From NCBI RefSeq assembly GCF_014642405.1, contig NZ_BMIN01000021.1:16251-80250 (forward strand): 64,000 nucleotides of DNA. Reading direction: 5' to 3'. The translations under genes and the position numbers were made by a program. This stretch comes from Pontibacillus salipaludis. GTDB lineage: Bacteria; Bacillota; Bacilli; Bacillales; BH030062. Positions 16,269 to 23,613 of this stretch are shown piece by piece (position 1 is the stretch's first letter; each line of letters starts with the position of its first letter). The notes under the pieces are model-generated. The model was not told where the DNA came from and made no database searches. It was given only the letters and a program-made list of their open reading frames with translations.

Positions 16269-16643
16269 TTGAAACAAAAGAAAAAATTTTTATTATTATC
16301 CTTGGCGATTATAGGTATTTTCTTACTTAATTCTAATTGGGATTCAATATATTTAAGAACCCAAACACCCATCCTTAATGATGCTGGTGTTTATATAAAT
16401 GACATCAATGAAGACAGGGAAGAAAGTGAACAAAGCACTGTAGGCAAAGAGGATGTTGAGATTTTAGTTAGTTATACAGGGAATCATATGTTTTTAACTA
16501 AGACTTATGTAAATAATGAATTTGAAAAAGCCTTTCTGACTCAAGCAAGCAAAACTGGATTTTTAGATTGGTCGTATCACACTATTCCTTTTATGCCTGA
16601 TGCTGAAATAATAGAAGAAGCATTTGAAAAATGGAATCTTTAA
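16269..16643 (+). CDS. unrecognised membrane-anchored protein (first array gene)
   Basis: A 124-residue protein with a basic start (MKQKKK), one hydrophobic helix (about 7-20) and an extracytoplasmic acidic domain. The helix could be an uncleaved anchor; there is no lipobox. No family recognised. Start at TTG 16269, seven bases after AAAGGAGGG; an out-of-frame ATG lies between. It is the first gene after the array-head promoter and is followed by a cassette repeat. Confidence 0.65.
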   Translation: MKQKKKFLLLSLAIIGIFLLNSNWDSIYLRTQTPILNDAGVYINDINEDREESEQSTVGKEDVEILVSYTGNHMFLTKTYVNNEFEKAFLTQASKTGFLDWSYHTIPFMPDAEIIEEAFEKWNL

Positions 16644-16690
16644 TAACCAAAATGCAAGGGTTTTCAGCTAATATAAGCTAAGCTCTTCTT

Positions 16691-16747
16691 GAAGTAACGG
16701 GTGCGATTGTTGAATATGAGCGTCGCTTCTTTCATTAACGCGGCAGG
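16691..16747 (+). repeat. cassette repeat, class A
   Basis: Head box GTAACGGGTGC, stem arm GCGATTGTTGAA, second arm GAGCGTCGC and tail box TTCATTAACGCGGCAGG. The arms form an imperfect hairpin. It separates the unrecognised anchored protein from the P-loop kinase gene. Confidence 0.85.
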
Positions 16748-16810
16748 TCATTTGTGGAAGAATAATTATTGACAACAAATGATAATCGAAATTATTTATG
16801 GAGGAAATTT

Positions 16811-17368
16811 ATGAAATTTGTACTTCTATTTGGACCTCAAGCAGTTGGTAAAATGACAATTGGGCAAGAACTTGAAAAGGTTACTGAATTGAAATTGTTT
16901 CACAACCATATGACCATAGAATTCCTACAACCATATTTCGGATTTGGTCCAGAAATGTGGAGATTATCAACTCTATTTAGGACGGAAATATTTAAGGCGG
17001 TAGCTGAGAGTGAAGAGGCAGGGCTGATATTTACTTATGTGTGGGCATTTGATCAACAAGAGGATTGGGACTTTGTAGAGAAGATATGTGAAATTTTTGA
17101 GAGTAAGGGTTCAAGTATATATTTAGTTGAATTAGAAGCGGATATTGACGAGAGACTTGAACGAAATAAAAATCCTCACCGACTTGAACACAAGCCTACA
17201 AAAAGAAACATTGAATGGTCAGAAAAAGAACTAAAGGAAACAATGAAAAAACATAGGTTGAACTCCAACGAGGGTGAGATTAAAAAAGAAAATTACATAA
17301 AAATAAATAATACCAACTTGAGTGCTATGGAAGTAGCTAAGATAATTTCTGAAAGGTTTAATTTATGA
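16811..17368 (+). CDS. P-loop NTPase / small-molecule kinase-like protein
   Basis: A 185-residue cytoplasmic protein with a Walker A motif GPQAVGKMT at residues 8-16, a later IYLVEL strand and an arginine-rich lid-like stretch (DERLERNKNPHR). This is the layout of small nucleoside or antibiotic kinases such as shikimate-kinase-like AAA_18 proteins; the substrate is unknown. GGAGGA is five bases from the chosen ATG; an upstream TTG at 16769 has no site. Bounded on both sides by cassette repeats. Confidence 0.78.
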   Translation: MKFVLLFGPQAVGKMTIGQELEKVTELKLFHNHMTIEFLQPYFGFGPEMWRLSTLFRTEIFKAVAESEEAGLIFTYVWAFDQQEDWDFVEKICEIFESKGSSIYLVELEADIDERLERNKNPHRLEHKPTKRNIEWSEKELKETMKKHRLNSNEGEIKKENYIKINNTNLSAMEVAKIISERFNL

Positions 17369-17390
17369 TTATATGTATGACTATGCTCTG

Positions 17391-17460
17391 CAACTAACGA
17401 ATGTAATAGTGAAATAAGGAGTTGTCGATGCGGTGGCTCCTATTGTATTAAAGAGGCAGT
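17391..17460 (+). repeat. cassette repeat, class B
   Basis: Head box CAACTAACGAATG, then nested stems AATAG/CTATT and GGAG/CTCC around a GTCGATGCGG loop, and tail TATTAAAGAGGCAG. It is the same variant as the copy at 19292-19363, with a larger internal hairpin than class A. Confidence 0.75.
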
Positions 17461-17550
17461 TTAGGGAAGAAGAACTGTCCTTTTAATTAAGGTGCATCGT
17501 GATAATGGAATTTTTAAAGCGAAGGGATTTAAATAAGGGAGGTCTTTTTA

Positions 17551-18507
17551 ATAAATAAGAGAATTATGGGATTAGCTACTGTACTAACGCTACTTCTTTT
17601 ATGTGCTTGTTCACAAACGAATGAGGGAGAAGCAGTAGCGGGTGGAAAAGAAGTGGGGAAAGATAGTCTTGTTTTATCATTTGAAAACCCTCAAACAAAT
17701 CAAGAGTTTAAAATTGTGAGAGCCGATAAGCTTTTTGAAGGTTTAAGAGAAAAAATAGAAAAGAACACCGAACGTTCAGAGTTGGATGTGTACAAAGAAG
17801 TGGTCATTGATCCCGTATACCAAGATTGTTTTGCGAACGCAGAATATCAGTATATGGCGGATTCTATCCTTCATTCGACACCAAGTGTTTACACACCTCT
17901 GACTACACTGAGTGAAGAAATTGAGGAAAAACAAGTTGAGGAAACCATAAAGCAAGCGTTAATCAAATCATCTAATCTTCTTCCAACTGAAAAGGAAACG
18001 GCAGTGTGTGTATTTCCGACTACCATTACAACAGTACCTATGTTTACAGTTGGAGCTGGGAAAATCATAGTTCTATACAACCAATATTATGATGATAATT
18101 TAATTAAAGCAGCAATTTCCCACGAATACCATCATAGTGGTTGGACGGAGAAATACTTAAAGAACTATAAGCGATTCACAGTTTTAGACAATATCGTTTT
18201 TGAAGGGAAAGCCGTCATGTTTGAAAAGTTGGCATATCCTGATATTGACCACACCCCAATAGATGAAAATTATAAAAAAGAGTATTGGGAAAAAATCGAA
18301 AATGACCTTCATACAGTAAATCTAAATAGGGCTTTAGAAATATCCATGGGTGGCAATGGACTGCCTTCTTCTTACGGTTATAGTGAGGGGTATAAGATGG
18401 TCCAATCATACCTCACATTATACCCAGAGCTTACACCAGAAGATTGGACACCTATTAAAGCCCTAGAGATTTTCAATGATGGCAACTATATAGATAATTA
18501 CCAATAA
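17551..18507 (+). CDS. secreted lipoprotein metalloprotease, DUF2268/YjaZ-like
   Basis: A predicted lipoprotein with a C-terminal DUF2268-type domain. HEYHH lies at residues 191-195 and the glutamate in NIVFEGKAVMF is the likely third zinc ligand. The lipobox LLCAC is preceded by a hydrophobic stretch. The only good ribosome site (GGGAGG) is eight bases before an ATA at 17551, which would encode MNKRIMG and give the signal peptide its positive residues; the first ATG (17566) is 23 bases from it. It is the exported counterpart of the protease at 2560-3402. Confidence 0.75.
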   Translation: MNKRIMGLATVLTLLLLCACSQTNEGEAVAGGKEVGKDSLVLSFENPQTNQEFKIVRADKLFEGLREKIEKNTERSELDVYKEVVIDPVYQDCFANAEYQYMADSILHSTPSVYTPLTTLSEEIEEKQVEETIKQALIKSSNLLPTEKETAVCVFPTTITTVPMFTVGAGKIIVLYNQYYDDNLIKAAISHEYHHSGWTEKYLKNYKRFTVLDNIVFEGKAVMFEKLAYPDIDHTPIDENYKKEYWEKIENDLHTVNLNRALEISMGGNGLPSSYGYSEGYKMVQSYLTLYPELTPEDWTPIKALEIFNDGNYIDNYQ

Positions 18508-18663
18508 CAAGCTGAGAGTTACCTAAGTAGTACGGTAGGAGTACAAAACATTATGTTGTGCTACAAAATGAACTACTTTTTCATGTGAATCCAGCTGGGA
18601 CAGGCGTAGTCATTTAATGGTTTGGAAATTTAGTGGGGCAATACCGATGAAAGTTTCCTTATT

Positions 18664-18718
18664 CAACAAACGGGTGCGATTATCCAAGAAGAGAATCGTT
18701 CTCTAAGCTATAAAAACG
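18664..18718 (+). repeat. cassette repeat, degenerate
   Basis: CAACAAACGGGTGCGATTA is a good head box and first arm; the right half (GAGAATCGTTCTCTAAGC) is diverged and the tail box is lost. It lies between the secreted protease and the GNAT gene. Confidence 0.6.
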
Positions 18719-18733
18719 AAAGGGGAATATTAA

Positions 18734-19267
18734 ATGTTTAAATATAAAATCAACGAAGAGACTGAACTTCGTTTACTAGAAGTACGTCATGCTGAAGAAC
18801 TATTTCAACTCACTGATACCTCAAGGAATAATCTACGTAAATGGTTACCTTGGGTTGATCGTACAAAGACAGTAGAGAACTCTAAGGGATTTATTGAGGG
18901 GGCATTAAAGCAATTCTGTAACAATGATGGCTTCCAGGCGGGGATCTGGTATAAAGGAGAATTAGCAGGGATCGTAGGGTTACATACTATTAATTGGTCA
19001 AATAAATCTACTTCCTTAGGTTACTGGCTTGGGGATTCTTTTCAAGGAAAAGGGTTAATGACAAAGTCGTGTCAAGAAGTCATAAACTATTGCTTTAATG
19101 AACTTGAACTTAAGCGTATAGAAATACGAGTAGCAACTGAGAATGAAAAAAGTTTAGCCATCCCACATAGGTTAGGTTTTACAAAAGAAGGATGTCTTGA
19201 AAAGTCAGAATTATTGTACGACGAATATGTAGATCATTATGTTTTTGGTCTAATTAACGAAATTTAA
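18734..19267 (+). CDS. GNAT N-acetyltransferase, RimL/YdaF type
   Basis: A 177-residue acetyltransferase. The N-terminal block LRLLEVRHAEELFQL and the WLPWVD motif are typical of ribosomal-protein-serine acetyltransferases such as B. subtilis YdaF; the acetyl-CoA site is SFQGKGLMTKSC and the C-terminal RIEIRVATENEKS and LGFTKEGCL blocks complete the fold. The true acceptor is unknown. AAAGGGGA precedes the ATG. It is a single-gene unit of the array. Confidence 0.9.
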   Translation: MFKYKINEETELRLLEVRHAEELFQLTDTSRNNLRKWLPWVDRTKTVENSKGFIEGALKQFCNNDGFQAGIWYKGELAGIVGLHTINWSNKSTSLGYWLGDSFQGKGLMTKSCQEVINYCFNELELKRIEIRVATENEKSLAIPHRLGFTKEGCLEKSELLYDEYVDHYVFGLINEI

Positions 19268-19291
19268 ACTAGATATCTTGATTTCAACTCT

Positions 19292-19363
19292 TCAAGTATA
19301 GGGTGCAATAGTGAAATATGGAGTTGTCGATGCGGCAGCTCCTATTGTGTTAATGAGGCAGGG
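19292..19363 (+). repeat. cassette repeat, class B
   Basis: Head AGTATAGGGTGC, outer stem CAATAG/CTATTG enclosing GGAGTTG / CAGCTCC, and tail TTAATGAGGCAGG. Nearly the same as 17391-17460. It marks the left border of the duplicated lipoprotein unit. Confidence 0.75.
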
Positions 19364-19423
19364 TAGTGGAAGTAGAAAAAAAGAGTGTGTGTAAATCTCT
19401 ATTTATTTAAAGGAGCTGAAAAG

Positions 19424-19888
19424 ATGAACAAGAAAGCTATTCTTATTTCCATACTCTCTATTTTTATGCTCCAAGGTTGTTCTGTGAAGAGCACGCCTGA
19501 AGACTTATTCTTTAAATTCTCTCACGCAATATGGGTTCAAGAGCAAGATTTTGAAAAGGCTAGTGAATTAACAGACAGTTTGACAAGTGAAGAACTAAAG
19601 GATAAAACCAAACACGTACCAAAACATTTAGTGGATACGTACAAAAGAAAAGTTACCACATACTACTTCAAAAGCAATAAAGACGATGGAGATAAAAAAA
19701 TTAATTATCATTTTATAATTCCAGAGTATGCCACGAATGGAAAAGTAACAATGGAGAAACGTAATAGCTCTTGGATTATAACGAAGGTAGAAGCAAAAGG
19801 AATAAAGTCAAAGAATGATGTTAAACAGCTTAGCGACAAAGAAAAAGATTGGAAAGAAGTCAATCTTGCTGAACTTGAAGAGAAATAA
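19424..19888 (+). CDS. array lipoprotein, copy 1
   Basis: A 154-residue predicted lipoprotein: signal peptide with KK, lipobox MLQGC (Cys19), then a small, lysine-rich extracytoplasmic domain (conserved stretches TPEDLFF and FSHAIWVQEQDF). No known family. A second gene of identical length lies at 22314-22778 and is highly similar over its whole length, including the leader and terminator. AAAGGAG is nine bases before the ATG. It is one unit of the cassette array. Confidence 0.8.
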   Translation: MNKKAILISILSIFMLQGCSVKSTPEDLFFKFSHAIWVQEQDFEKASELTDSLTSEELKDKTKHVPKHLVDTYKRKVTTYYFKSNKDDGDKKINYHFIIPEYATNGKVTMEKRNSSWIITKVEAKGIKSKNDVKQLSDKEKDWKEVNLAELEEK

Positions 19889-19896
19889 CAGAAAGA

Positions 19897-19940
19897 AAAG
19901 AGCAACATATATTAGTATTTACTAATGTACGTGGCTCTTT
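19897..19940 (+). terminator. terminator of lipoprotein copy 1
   Basis: Outer stem AAAGAGC / GCTCTTT around an inner ATTAGTA / TACTAAT stem, followed by TTT. The same terminator follows the paralogue at 22778, so the duplicated unit carries its own terminator. Confidence 0.8.
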
Positions 19941-19963
19941 TATGGTTATGAGCAATACTTTTA

Positions 19964-20020
19964 CAACTAACGGGTGCAATTGTTGAATATGAGCAGCCGC
20001 TTCTTTCATTAACGAGGGAG
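19964..20020 (+). repeat. cassette repeat, class A
   Basis: CAACTAACGGGTGCAATTG, TTGAATATGAGCAGC, CGCTTCTTTCATTAACGAGG: close to the consensus in all boxes. The tail merges with the ribosome binding site of the next gene. Confidence 0.85.
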
Positions 20021-20025
20021 AAGAA

Positions 20026-20259
20026 ATAAATATATTAAAAAGAGTAAATAGTATCCTTATAGTCTTAGTATTTGGACTTTCTGTATCTTATTTATTTTTG
20101 GACTTCAATATACCTATCTATATTGTTCTAGTCCTTGCATCTGTTACATGTGCGCTAACGGCAGTTGAAACCGTCAAAGGTCGCCAAGATAAGCGCGGCT
20201 ATAAGTATATTTTTGGTGCAATTGTTATGCTTTTTTTGGCATTTGTGATGTACTTTTAA
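20026..20259 (+). CDS. small membrane protein without a standard start codon
   Basis: A 77-codon open frame with two or three hydrophobic segments (about residues 9-24, 29-47 and 60-76), a basic loop (KGRQDKRGYK) and no ATG, GTG or usable TTG near its start. AGGGAG at 20015-20020 points to ATA at 20026 (five bases) or 20032. The predicted start MNILKRVNS has the expected positive residues. The intact frame, fit to one array unit and repeat borders support a real gene. Function unknown. Confidence 0.6.
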   Translation: MNILKRVNSILIVLVFGLSVSYLFLDFNIPIYIVLVLASVTCALTAVETVKGRQDKRGYKYIFGAIVMLFLAFVMYF

Positions 20260-20282
20260 GGGTAATATAAGTAGCATTTATG

Positions 20283-20336
20283 ATACTATCGTGTGCGATT
20301 GTTAAAGATCATCGACTGCTTCTTTAGATATGGAGG
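20283..20336 (+). repeat. cassette repeat, degenerate
   Basis: ACTATCGTGTGCGATTG followed by TTAAAGATCATCGACTGC and TTCTTTAGATATGGAGG. The head box and stem arms are recognisable; the tail is diverged. Confidence 0.6.
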
Positions 20337-20398
20337 GTAATTTGAAAGACTTGAAATAATAAAACAATAGACCGAACAATACTATATACTCTCGGCGT

Positions 20399-20428
20399 AA
20401 ACCTCAATAGAAATTCCTGTTGGGGTTT
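20399..20428 (+). terminator. possible terminator upstream of padR
   Basis: AAACCTCAA / TTGGGGTTT stem with one G·T pair and a 12-base loop, followed by AAATTGTTT. It lies between the small membrane gene and the PadR promoter region. Confidence 0.5.
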
Positions 20429-20470
20429 AAATTGTTTCGTTTACATTTATTTGAATATTTGGTAAATTGA

Positions 20471-20489
20471 ATATATCAAAAAGATATAT
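20471..20489 (+). promoter_or_regulatory. candidate PadR operator
   Basis: The inverted repeat ATATATC-AAAAA-GATATAT lies immediately before the ribosome binding site of the PadR gene. PadR regulators typically bind AT-rich dyads of this kind at their own promoter, so autoregulation is likely (inference). Confidence 0.55.
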
Positions 20490-20500
20490 AGGAGTATGCT

Positions 20501-21061
20501 ATGGCTCAAAAAAATTACACACAATATGCATTGCTTGGCCTTCTAACAACGGGGTATCATACTGGGTATTCAATGAAGCAAATGATCGATGGTAGCTTAA
20601 ACCATTTTTGGAAGATTAGCTACGGTCAAATTTATCCTGCTTTAAAGTTGTTAGTGGATAAAGGTTATGCAGAAGTGAAGTACACGTCGCAGCAAGGAAG
20701 ACCTGATAAAAAAGAGTATTATATAACTTCTTCTGGAAAAGAAGCACTGAAGCAATGGTTAAAACAACCTGTACAAGAACTTCCTGTAGAGAAAAATGAG
20801 TTACTTCTAAAGCTATTTTTTAGCCGCCAACAGGACAAACACATAACGATCAAGCAAATTGAAATCTATCATGAAAATCTTCTTGAGAGATATAACACCT
20901 ACGAAGGTATTAAGGAAATGATTCTTACAGAGTCGTGTGACCATAAGGATGCGCCTTTTTGGATTATTACGCTAGATTATGGACTTAGTACTACCCATGC
21001 AGCTATTGAGTGGTGTGTAAAAACAAAAGATACTTTACTGAATCTTAAGGAGGAAGAATGA
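20501..21061 (+). CDS. PadR-family transcriptional regulator
   Basis: A 186-residue regulator: N-terminal winged helix (YALLGLLTTGYHTGYSMKQM to GRPDKKEYYIT) and a C-terminal Vir_act_alpha_C helical domain for dimerisation. PadR proteins usually repress a neighbouring stress or detoxification gene and are released by phenolic or other small ligands. The stop overlaps the start of the DUF4188 gene, so the two form one operon, and a candidate operator lies upstream. It forms one array unit with that gene. Confidence 0.93.
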   Translation: MAQKNYTQYALLGLLTTGYHTGYSMKQMIDGSLNHFWKISYGQIYPALKLLVDKGYAEVKYTSQQGRPDKKEYYITSSGKEALKQWLKQPVQELPVEKNELLLKLFFSRQQDKHITIKQIEIYHENLLERYNTYEGIKEMILTESCDHKDAPFWIITLDYGLSTTHAAIEWCVKTKDTLLNLKEEE

Positions 21062-21543
21062 TGGGGGCAGAAGTATTTAAGGGTAGATTTACTGTTGATA
21101 ATAGGGATGAAAGGGAATTTGTTGTCTTCCTAATTGGTATGCGTATAAATAAATGGTGGGCAGTACACAAATGGGTTCCTGTATTTTTAGCAATGCCAGC
21201 TATGGTTAGAGAGCTTTTCAGTAACAAGGATTTAGGATTTCTAACTATGGAGAATTTCTTCAACTTTCGTTCGACACTGATGGTCCAATACTGGGAATCA
21301 GAAGAGGATTTGTTAAGATATGCAAAAGGAGATAAACACTTGAAAGCATGGAGCGACTTTAATAAAAAAGTTAAAGATACTGATGCAGTGGGAATTTACC
21401 ATGAAACCTATTTAATTAAGCCTGGTCAATTTGAGTCAATTTATGGGAATATGCCGAGGTTTGGGTTAGCAAAAGCTCTAGGACATACACCTATTACAAA
21501 TTCTTCTAAAACCGCACGCCAACGTCTTAAAAGTATAAAGTGA
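21058..21543 (+). CDS. DUF4188 family protein
   Basis: A 161-residue protein of DUF4188, a family of heme-free ferredoxin-like (dimeric alpha/beta barrel) proteins annotated as putative monooxygenases. Visible blocks are RFTVDN, FVVFLIGMRINKWWAVHKW, and MVQYWESEEDLLRYAKG. It is commonly paired with PadR regulators, as here, where the genes overlap by four bases (ATGA). The real reaction is unknown; induction by a PadR ligand suggests a detoxifying role (inference). Confidence 0.88.
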   Translation: MMGAEVFKGRFTVDNRDEREFVVFLIGMRINKWWAVHKWVPVFLAMPAMVRELFSNKDLGFLTMENFFNFRSTLMVQYWESEEDLLRYAKGDKHLKAWSDFNKKVKDTDAVGIYHETYLIKPGQFESIYGNMPRFGLAKALGHTPITNSSKTARQRLKSIK

Positions 21544-21572
21544 ATGATCGTTATATCTTGAAGTTGAATTTT

Positions 21573-21626
21573 CAACTATCGAGTGCGTTTGGTGAACAAG
21601 AGCAGTCGCTTCTTCATTAATGGATC
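21573..21626 (+). repeat. cassette repeat, class A
   Basis: CAACTATCGAGTGCG, TTTGGTGAACAAGAGC, AGTCGCTTCTTCATTAATGG: head, arms and most of the tail are present. Confidence 0.75.
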
Positions 21627-21655
21627 ATAATGTTAAATAACGATTGGCGGGTGGA

Positions 21656-22183
21656 ATGATTATGGAAAGAATAGCAGTAGATATGGACGATGTGATAGCA
21701 GACCCTTTGTCTAAACACATAGAAGTCTTTAATGAAAGGTTCAATGAGGATATTTCAATTCAAGACTTGCAAGGTAAATACTTAACAGAAATACGCCCTA
21801 ATTTACAAGTAGAAATTATGAACATTTTAAGTGAACCCAATTTTTTTTGTGATTTAGAGGTAATGGAAGACAGTCAGGAGGTTCTAAAAGAATTAAGTCA
21901 ATTTTACGAAATCTTTATTGTTACGGCTGCTATGGAAATCCCGACATCTTTCACCTCCAAATATAAATGGTTAAAAGGCAATTTTAGTTTTTTAAATAAG
22001 AATAACTTTGTTTTTTGTGGTGATAAAAGTATCGTTAATGCAGATTATCTCATTGATGACAACCCTAAACACTTTAAGCGATTTAAGGGTAAAGGGATAC
22101 TATTTAATTCACCTTATAATTCTTCGGAAACTGGTTATTACAGAGTGAATAGTTGGAAGGAAATAAGAAATTATTTTCTTTAA
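21656..22183 (+). CDS. 5'(3')-deoxyribonucleotidase-like HAD protein (NT5C family)
   Basis: A 175-residue HAD phosphatase of the NT5C type. Motif I VDMDDVIADP supplies the two aspartates, IVTAAM resembles motif II, and the late YLIDDNPKHF carries the metal-binding aspartates. Relatives dephosphorylate (deoxy)nucleoside monophosphates; B. subtilis YqfW is similar in size. The start is uncertain among TTG 21644, ATG 21656 and ATG 21662; GGCGGGTGG precedes them all. Single-gene unit of the array. Confidence 0.85.
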   Translation: MIMERIAVDMDDVIADPLSKHIEVFNERFNEDISIQDLQGKYLTEIRPNLQVEIMNILSEPNFFCDLEVMEDSQEVLKELSQFYEIFIVTAAMEIPTSFTSKYKWLKGNFSFLNKNNFVFCGDKSIVNADYLIDDNPKHFKRFKGKGILFNSPYNSSETGYYRVNSWKEIRNYFL

Positions 22184-22195
22184 TAAAAGTAGTTT

Positions 22196-22253
22196 GAACT
22201 AAAGAATGCGATTGCTGAACAAAAGAAATCGCTTCTTTCATTAACGGAGCAGG
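22196..22253 (+). repeat. cassette repeat, class A
   Basis: GAACTAAAGAATGCGATTG, CTGAACAAAAGAAATCGC, TTCTTTCATTAACGGAGCAGG: the tail box is the consensus form. It forms the left border of lipoprotein copy 2. Confidence 0.82.
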
Positions 22254-22313
22254 TTAGTGGAAGAAGAAAAAAGAGTCTGTGTAAATCTCCATCTATTTAA
22301 AGGAGCTGAAAAG

Positions 22314-22778
22314 ATGAACAAGGTAGTGGTTCTAATATCCTTGCTTACTATTGTTATGCTACAAGGTTGTTCTGAGAAGATTACGCCAGAAGACTTATTC
22401 TTTAATTTCTCCCACGCAATATGGGTGCAAGAGCAAGATTTTGAAGAAGCTAGTGAATTAACAGACAGTTTGACAAATGAGGAACTGAAAGATCAAACCA
22501 AACACGTACCAAAACATTTAGTGGATACGTACAAAAGAAAAGTCACCACATACTACTTCAAAAGCAATAAAGACGATGGAGATAAAGAAGTTAATTATCA
22601 ATTTATAATTCCGGCTTATGCTACTAATGGAAAAGTAACGATTGAGAAACGTAATAGCTCTTGGGTGATAACTAATTTAGAAGCCGGAGAAAGAAAGTCA
22701 AACTATTATGATAAACAGCTTAGCGATAAGAAAAAAGATTGGAAAGAAGTCAATCTTGCTGAACTTGAAGAGAAATAA
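22314..22778 (+). CDS. array lipoprotein, copy 2
   Basis: A 154-residue lipoprotein, paralogue of 19424-19888 with the same length, lipobox MLQGC and conserved core (FSHAIWVQEQDF, KHVPKHLVDTYKRKV). Differences concentrate in the signal peptide and near the C-terminus. Leader, ribosome site, coding region, terminator and following repeat head are colinear with copy 1, with all landmarks from the ATG to the next repeat offset by exactly 2,890 bases. This indicates duplication of a whole array unit. Function unknown. Confidence 0.8.
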   Translation: MNKVVVLISLLTIVMLQGCSEKITPEDLFFNFSHAIWVQEQDFEEASELTDSLTNEELKDQTKHVPKHLVDTYKRKVTTYYFKSNKDDGDKEVNYQFIIPAYATNGKVTIEKRNSSWVITNLEAGERKSNYYDKQLSDKKKDWKEVNLAELEEK

Positions 22779-22785
22779 CAGAATG

Positions 22786-22831
22786 AAAAGAGCCACATAT
22801 ATTAGTATTTACTAATGTACGTGGATCTTTT
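22786..22831 (+). terminator. terminator of lipoprotein copy 2
   Basis: Same structure as 19897-19940: outer stem around ATTAGTA / TACTAAT, followed by TTTTA. One base change (GGCTC to GGATC) weakens the outer stem. Confidence 0.7.
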
Positions 22832-22853
22832 ATGGTTATGGGCACTATTCTTG

Positions 22854-22911
22854 CAACTAACGAGTGCAATTGTCGAACAAGAGCAATCGCTTTTTTTATT
22901 AACGTGGCGGG
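22854..22911 (+). repeat. cassette repeat, class A
   Basis: CAACTAACGAGTGCAATTG, TCGAACAAGAGCAATCGC, TTTTTTTATTAACGTGGCGGG. The arms AATTG/CAAT and GC ends pair well. It follows lipoprotein copy 2. Confidence 0.85.
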
Positions 22912-23095
22912 ATAGTGGAAGAGCCATGGTTAAATGATGTTCAATAAACAGTCCAGTTTGTTGAGTAATTGTGATTTTTAAAAGGGAGTGAGTAATTGCT
23001 GAAAACACATGAGGTTTATTATTTACTACTCCTTATCTGATGACAAACAAACTTGTTTTATAGAATATCTTAAGCACTCTAGTCAGCATTATTGA

Positions 23096-23129
23096 GCTAT
23101 CCTTTATATAAAAAGGATGGCATTTTTTA
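23096..23129 (+). terminator. rho-independent terminator
   Basis: GCTATCCTTT pairs with AAAGGATGGC (one T·G), with a short AT loop, then ATTTTTTAT. It closes a 200-base stretch without an intact gene (22912-23095), where only a 14-codon frame with a good ribosome site remains. Confidence 0.75.
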
Positions 23130-23166
23130 TATATGTTCGAGGACTAAGGGGGGGACCATAAAGTGG

Positions 23167-23337
23167 ATGCACTGGCATTTCTTCACGCCCAAGGAGCTTG
23201 TCTCTGTGGTAATTATGGTTAGTCTCTTCTTACACTTAACCATTAGTGCAATAATAGCGTCTTTTCTCCTTTCTATAACGATGTGGATCGTTTCATTTGT
23301 TATTTATGGAGTTACGGCTATGATGGTGTTTAATTAA
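23167..23337 (+). CDS. small membrane protein (56 aa)
   Basis: A short protein starting MHWHFFTPKE and made mostly of two hydrophobic helices (about 12-30 and 33-54). Not recognised. A run of seven Gs (23148-23154) is the likely ribosome site; the ATG at 23167 is 12 bases away, and an in-frame ATA at 23158 is only three bases away, so the start is uncertain. It follows a terminator and precedes a second copy of the array-head element. Confidence 0.5.
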   Translation: MHWHFFTPKELVSVVIMVSLFLHLTISAIIASFLLSITMWIVSFVIYGVTAMMVFN

Positions 23338-23525
23338 AAGGACAAGCACCCTAATTTTGAATTGACATAGAACCATTTCGTTCTGGAGGCCTAATGCAGC
23401 TGAAGTGTAAATGAGAAGGAACAGAACAGCTCAACTTCTTGATTTGCTAGAGAAGGCGGGCTTTTTATTATGGAATTTTCCTGTCGTTTTATATCGGCTT
23501 GTGTGATGAATGTGTCTAAACAGGT

Positions 23526-23590
23526 AATTGGTATTTTATGCTAAAATAAATTTAGGTTATGTGAAATATTGTTCTTAAACTAACAGACCA
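23526..23590 (+). promoter_or_regulatory. internal copy of the array-head element
   Basis: Extended -10 box ATGCTAAAAT followed by AAATTTAGG, TTATGTGAA and, exactly 33 bases after CTAAAAT, CTTAAACTAACAG. It directly precedes the PPOX-family gene and probably supplies its promoter. The 276-base gap 23338-23613 otherwise shows nothing I can identify. Confidence 0.6.
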
Positions 23591-23613
23591 AAATGATTAA
23601 TCAGGAGGTCATG

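Noticed and set aside
22996..23040. 14-codon frame (MLKTHEVYYLLLLI) with a good ribosome site
   Set aside because: It is too short to judge and ends abruptly; it may be the start of a frameshifted array gene, but no continuation is found in other frames before the terminator at 23096.
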